64,000 nt of DNA from Pontederia crassipes (Eukaryota; Streptophyta; Magnoliopsida; Commelinales; Pontederiaceae). The notes beneath the pieces were generated by a model. It was given only the letters and a program-made list of their open reading frames with translations. It was not told the origin of the DNA and did not search any database. Location: contig CM060195.1 in NCBI GenBank assembly GCA_030549335.1, positions 17,973,501 to 18,037,500 on the forward strand, read 5' to 3'. The position numbers were made by a program, and so were the translations under genes. The first letter of the stretch is position 1. Each line of letters begins with the position of its first letter. Below, piece by piece: positions 61,113-64,000 of the stretch.

Positions 61113-61310
61113 CTGGGATTTTGCAAAGTTCAGCAATCTGCAGCATGGATCTGACAGTCTAGGCAGTTCAGGTTGTCATGGGACATCATCGGGTAGTCGG
61201 AGTAGGCAGCCATCAGAAACGTTGCAGTGGAGACATACTGCAAGTTGTTCCAATCATGGAATACAGCAAACCACCCGATCAAACATATGAACAACCGATG
61301 TAACGGAAAG
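61113..61310 (-). pseudogene. GH9 endoglucanase exon fragment
   Basis: Minus strand: WNNLQYVSTATFLMAAYSDY (about 61264-61205), then NLNCLDCQIHAA and, after a one-base loss, LLNFAKSQ ending exactly at a donor CAG/GTAAAA (exon edge 61113). Plant family-9 endoglucanases have '(W/G)NNMQYVTSA.FLL..YSDYL ... L.C ... ELL.FAKSQ' with an intron after KSQ. These enzymes cut beta-1,4-glucan in the cell wall. The frameshift and absence of neighbouring exons mark it as a dead fragment. The upstream limit is uncertain. Confidence 0.65.
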
Positions 61311-61589
61311 TATAAAATGAGATCATTTGGGTTACAAGCATTATCTGAACAAAGCAAAGAGACCATTCTTTTCCTCTTCCAAAAAAAATTGGTGTCGTTA
61401 GGGAAAAAAAAACTGATGTCATGATTAGAATTTTGAAACCTCTTTGATTAGAGATGGTTATTTAGAGGAGAGAGAATATGAGAAGAAATGCACAGAAAGT
61501 TATAAAAACAGCAATAAAGAAAAATGGTAATGGCTACATCACATAAGTTTGAAACGGTCGTGGAAGCCTCATAATTTTGTATATATAGA

Positions 61590-62319
61590 CTAGTATGATG
61601 ACCCCGCGATGCGCGAAGGACACAGAATTAAACACAAATTTTAATTATAAAATTATAAATTTTATTTTGATATAAATTTTATAAACTATCTAATAATTTT
61701 CTCATCTTAGAAGCTTTTATATGTAAATATGTTATAATAAATTAAATTTATTTGAAATTATTTTAAAATTTATTATATTCTCTTTCATTTTTAATTATGT
61801 TTTACTCTATCCTTTACCCCGTAACTTTGTTACTTTGTTAATATCTATTACTTAAATATTTTATTTTATTGATGTTAATTTACATATGACAATATAGAAA
61901 CATCGCGACTTCTCCTTTCAAACTATATATCTTTCTAATTACAATATAATATAGATATAAATAGCAATTGATATCTATATTATTTTAACAATATCATATC
62001 TTAGAATTAAGTAAATACTATTTGTTTTAATATTTTTAACAATGTCTATTATTTTAATATTTTTATTTTATCTATTTCATTTTCTATGTGACAACATAAA
62101 AATGTCATATTTGGCATGCTATATGAGTATATGTATATAAATATATATATCATAAATAAATTAAATTAATAGATATCATACTAAAATGACTATTAAAATT
62201 ATTTAAATATTTTAATCCTTATATGTGGCTTAATGAAATAGTGCCATATGTGTCCCTCTACTAACAACTCATCGACTGTTTTGCCTTTGCAGGAATGCTT
62301 GATGGCGACTCATCAACAT
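61590..62319 (-). mobile_element. Helitron-like 3' terminus and AT-rich body
   Basis: Complement at the left edge reads CCTTCGCGCATCGCGGGG ... CATACTAG/T, a CGCG-CAT-CGCG hairpin about 10 bases before CTAG, flanked by T on the host side. 61620-62260 is AT-rich without coding. The right (5') end was not located. Confidence 0.4.
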
Positions 62320-62520
62320 CATTACAAAAGAATAGGCAATTTGCGACCAAGAATTTGGTTGCAAACAAATCTTTTTTTCGTCGCAAATTAATATTTGCAA
62401 CCACAAATCATGGTCGCAATTATGGTCGCATTTTGGCTCGTCGCAAAAGTTTTGAGACCACAATATGTGTGGTTGCCAATTTGCGACCATCTGGTTGGTT
62501 GCAAAAAATATTTGTTTTGG

Positions 62521-62779
62521 TCGCAACATTTTTCTTCTATTAAATATCAAAAGTAAATTATAAAATATTTGGGACCGAACTATAGTCGCAAGAAGTGGTC
62601 GCAATTTTATAATATTATTTTCCAACATATTAATGATGTGACCATTAGTGGTCGCAATATTTTTCTTCTATTAAATATCAAAAGTAAATTATAAAATGTT
62701 TGGGACCGAACTATAGTCGCAAGAAGTGGTCGCAATTTTATAATATTATTTTCCAACATATTAATGATGTGACCATTAG
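62521..62779. repeat. 130-bp tandem duplication in CACTA subterminal DNA
   Basis: Units about 62521-62648 and 62650-62779, each running from GTCGCAA.ATTTTTCTTC to GATGTGACCATTAGT and containing GGGACCGAACTATAGTCGC. Nearly identical, so recent. Confidence 0.9.
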
Positions 62780-63009
62780 TATGTAAAATATTAAATTTAG
62801 TAAATATTTGATAAAATACTATGACCTCCATTGGGTTGCATTTTGGTCACAAATTTTCAAAGAAAAAACTAAAAATTCATTTTGGTTCAACAATTTAATG
62901 TTTACAATTACATTTGAACTTAACAATGTTCAAAGTAAGTAATAGTAATACTTAAGCCATGCAAAGATAGAAGTAACATTCATAACATCCATTTCAAAAT
63001 CATAAATAT

Positions 63010-64000
63010 TCAAAGTATCATGTCCATTCCACCCCTATCATTGTTACGTGGAATAGTTCGATTTCGTGTTACGACATGAGGTTCAAAATAATGAGAAAAA
63101 AATTTGAAAGATTCCTCAAGTAAGTAAGCATTGCACATTGAAGCCTCGACACAAGCTTTGTTTCCAATATTTCTTTTCAAGCGGTGAAGGTATCTACAAA
63201 TTTAAAATTTTTCTTTATTACAAGAAATTAACATAAAAAAGATTAGCAAATGTATTTTATTGTCTACTCATTACCTTTCAAATGGATACTTCCATCGGTA
63301 TTGTACGGTCCAGCTATCCTTGCTTCATAAGGTAAGTGTACAGGAAGATGTTCCATAGAGTCAAAAAATCTAGGTGGAAAAATACACTCTAACTTACACA
63401 ATATTAATGCATCTCAACCTCAAGCATTTTCATGTCTTCTACACGAAGACAAGTTGTAGTAAGATCTCTAAAAGATAAGCTCAACTCTGTCAATGCTTTC
63501 CAAACATGATATGGTAGTAGCTCACGATAAGCAACAGGAATCAATCGTTGCATGAACACGTGGCAATCATGACTTTTCATGCCAAACATCTTGTGTTTCT
63601 TCATGTCCACACATTTTCCCAAATTGGAAGCATAGCCATCAGGAAATTTGAGACTTTTTACCCATTCAAATAAGAGAAGTTTTTGCTTTTTGTCTAAGGT
63701 ATAGCATGCTTTCTTATATTTTCCTGTTTGTGGATCCTTTCCAAGCTCCTTGCGATTGCAATACCAAGCTACATCCTGTCTTGCTGTGGCATTATCTTTG
63801 GTTTTTCCTTCAATATTTAACACGGTGTTGAAAACATTTTCAAAGATATTTTTCTCAATGTGCATGACATCAAGATTATGACGAATTAAGTGTGAATTCC
63901 AATATGGCAAATCCCAAAAGATACTTTTTTTCTTCCACCCACAGACATGATTCTTCACAATATCATCATTTGCCTCTTTAAAACCAAGTTCAATTACTTT
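63010..64000 (-). pseudogene. CACTA transposase: end of Transposase_21 and DUF4218, 5' part outside window
   Basis: Minus strand from 64000: LGFKEANDDIVKNHVCGWKK, SIFWDLPYWNSHLIRHNLDV and MHIEKNIFENVFNTVLNIEG (end of Transposase_21), then LKFPDGYASNLGKCVDMKKH, MFGMKSHDCHVFMQRLIPVA to 63404 without a stop in this 198-codon stretch. After a stop, 63395-63290 has CIFPPRFFDSMEHLPVHLPY and GPYNTDGSIHLKG, an intron-like break follows, and 63190-63020 has CVEASMCNAYLLEESFKFFS, EPHVVTR and a stop. Domain order matches 40925-42503, but the sequence is a distinct family. It could be an interrupted pseudogene or a spliced gene; the 63404 break looks like a lesion. Confidence 0.8.

Larger units (their letters stand above)
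62320..64000 (-). mobile_element. CACTA transposon, left part (runs off window)
   Basis: Left terminus CATTACAAAAGAATAGG (62320), one base from CACTAC. 62335-62850 is a subterminal array of TTTGCGACCA / TGGTCGCAA words in both orientations. The minus-strand transposase occupies at least 63000-64000 and continues beyond the window. Confidence 0.75.

Overview
This window looks like transposon-packed nuclear DNA of a flowering plant. Evidence: plant-type CACTA (En/Spm) transposases with Transposase-associated, Transposase_21, DUF4218, DUF4216 and PF03004 modules; Ty1/copia and Ty3/gypsy retroelements primed by the usual plant initiator-tRNA-Met site; calcium-dependent protein kinase (CDPK) and GH9 endoglucanase gene remnants with GT/AG introns; and long AT-rich stretches with (TTA)n. 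I cannot name the species. No intact host gene is visible. No tRNA, rRNA, CRISPR array or prokaryotic operon was found.

Layout. 1-4469: minus-strand gag-only copia-type element (TR-GAG copy 1), cut by the window edge. 4470-6100: pieces of Athila/Tat-like gypsy (LTR end, gag C-terminus) around a GC-rich island. 6160-11265: decayed chromovirus (gag, protease, RT, RNase H, integrase, chromodomain, 3' LTR); its 3' LTR is split by a 1.1 kb CACTACAAG-ended non-autonomous transposon (9934-11061). 11266-18718: remnant of a CACTA element carrying a PF03004-type gene, split by TR-GAG copy 2 (11798-16989, perfect 5-bp target duplication). 18945-19560: antisense copia RT. 21436-23374: gypsy solo LTR with perfect target duplication. 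24740-27149: end of a gypsy pol plus its 3' LTR. 27287-28353: cluster of TRIM-like miniature LTRs in both orientations. 28413-28602: kinase-core exon piece of a CDPK gene. 28603-34668: two minus-strand gypsy LTR copies. 34669 to about 45.3 kb: minus-strand CACTA element with a spliced transposase gene, itself split by a 1.94 kb solo LTR. 46379-47199: four further exons of the CDPK gene. 47737-52465: TR-GAG copy 3. 52466-58264: AT-rich gene-poor DNA with gypsy/copia LTR scraps. 58700-60497: 3' half of a third CACTA element. 61113-61310: GH9 endoglucanase exon. 62320-64000: left part of a fourth, minus-strand CACTA element.

How it fits together. The most informative signal is the CDPK gene: the two parts, 17.8 kb apart, join at consecutive protein positions near a family intron site, so they look like one dead gene whose first retained intron was filled by gypsy and CACTA elements. 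The second theme is a family of copia-type elements present three times with LTRs, primer site, gag and polypurine tract but no pol, so they must depend on enzymes supplied in trans. The third is that nearly every element family here carries its own array of short GC-rich palindromes in LTRs or subterminal DNA.
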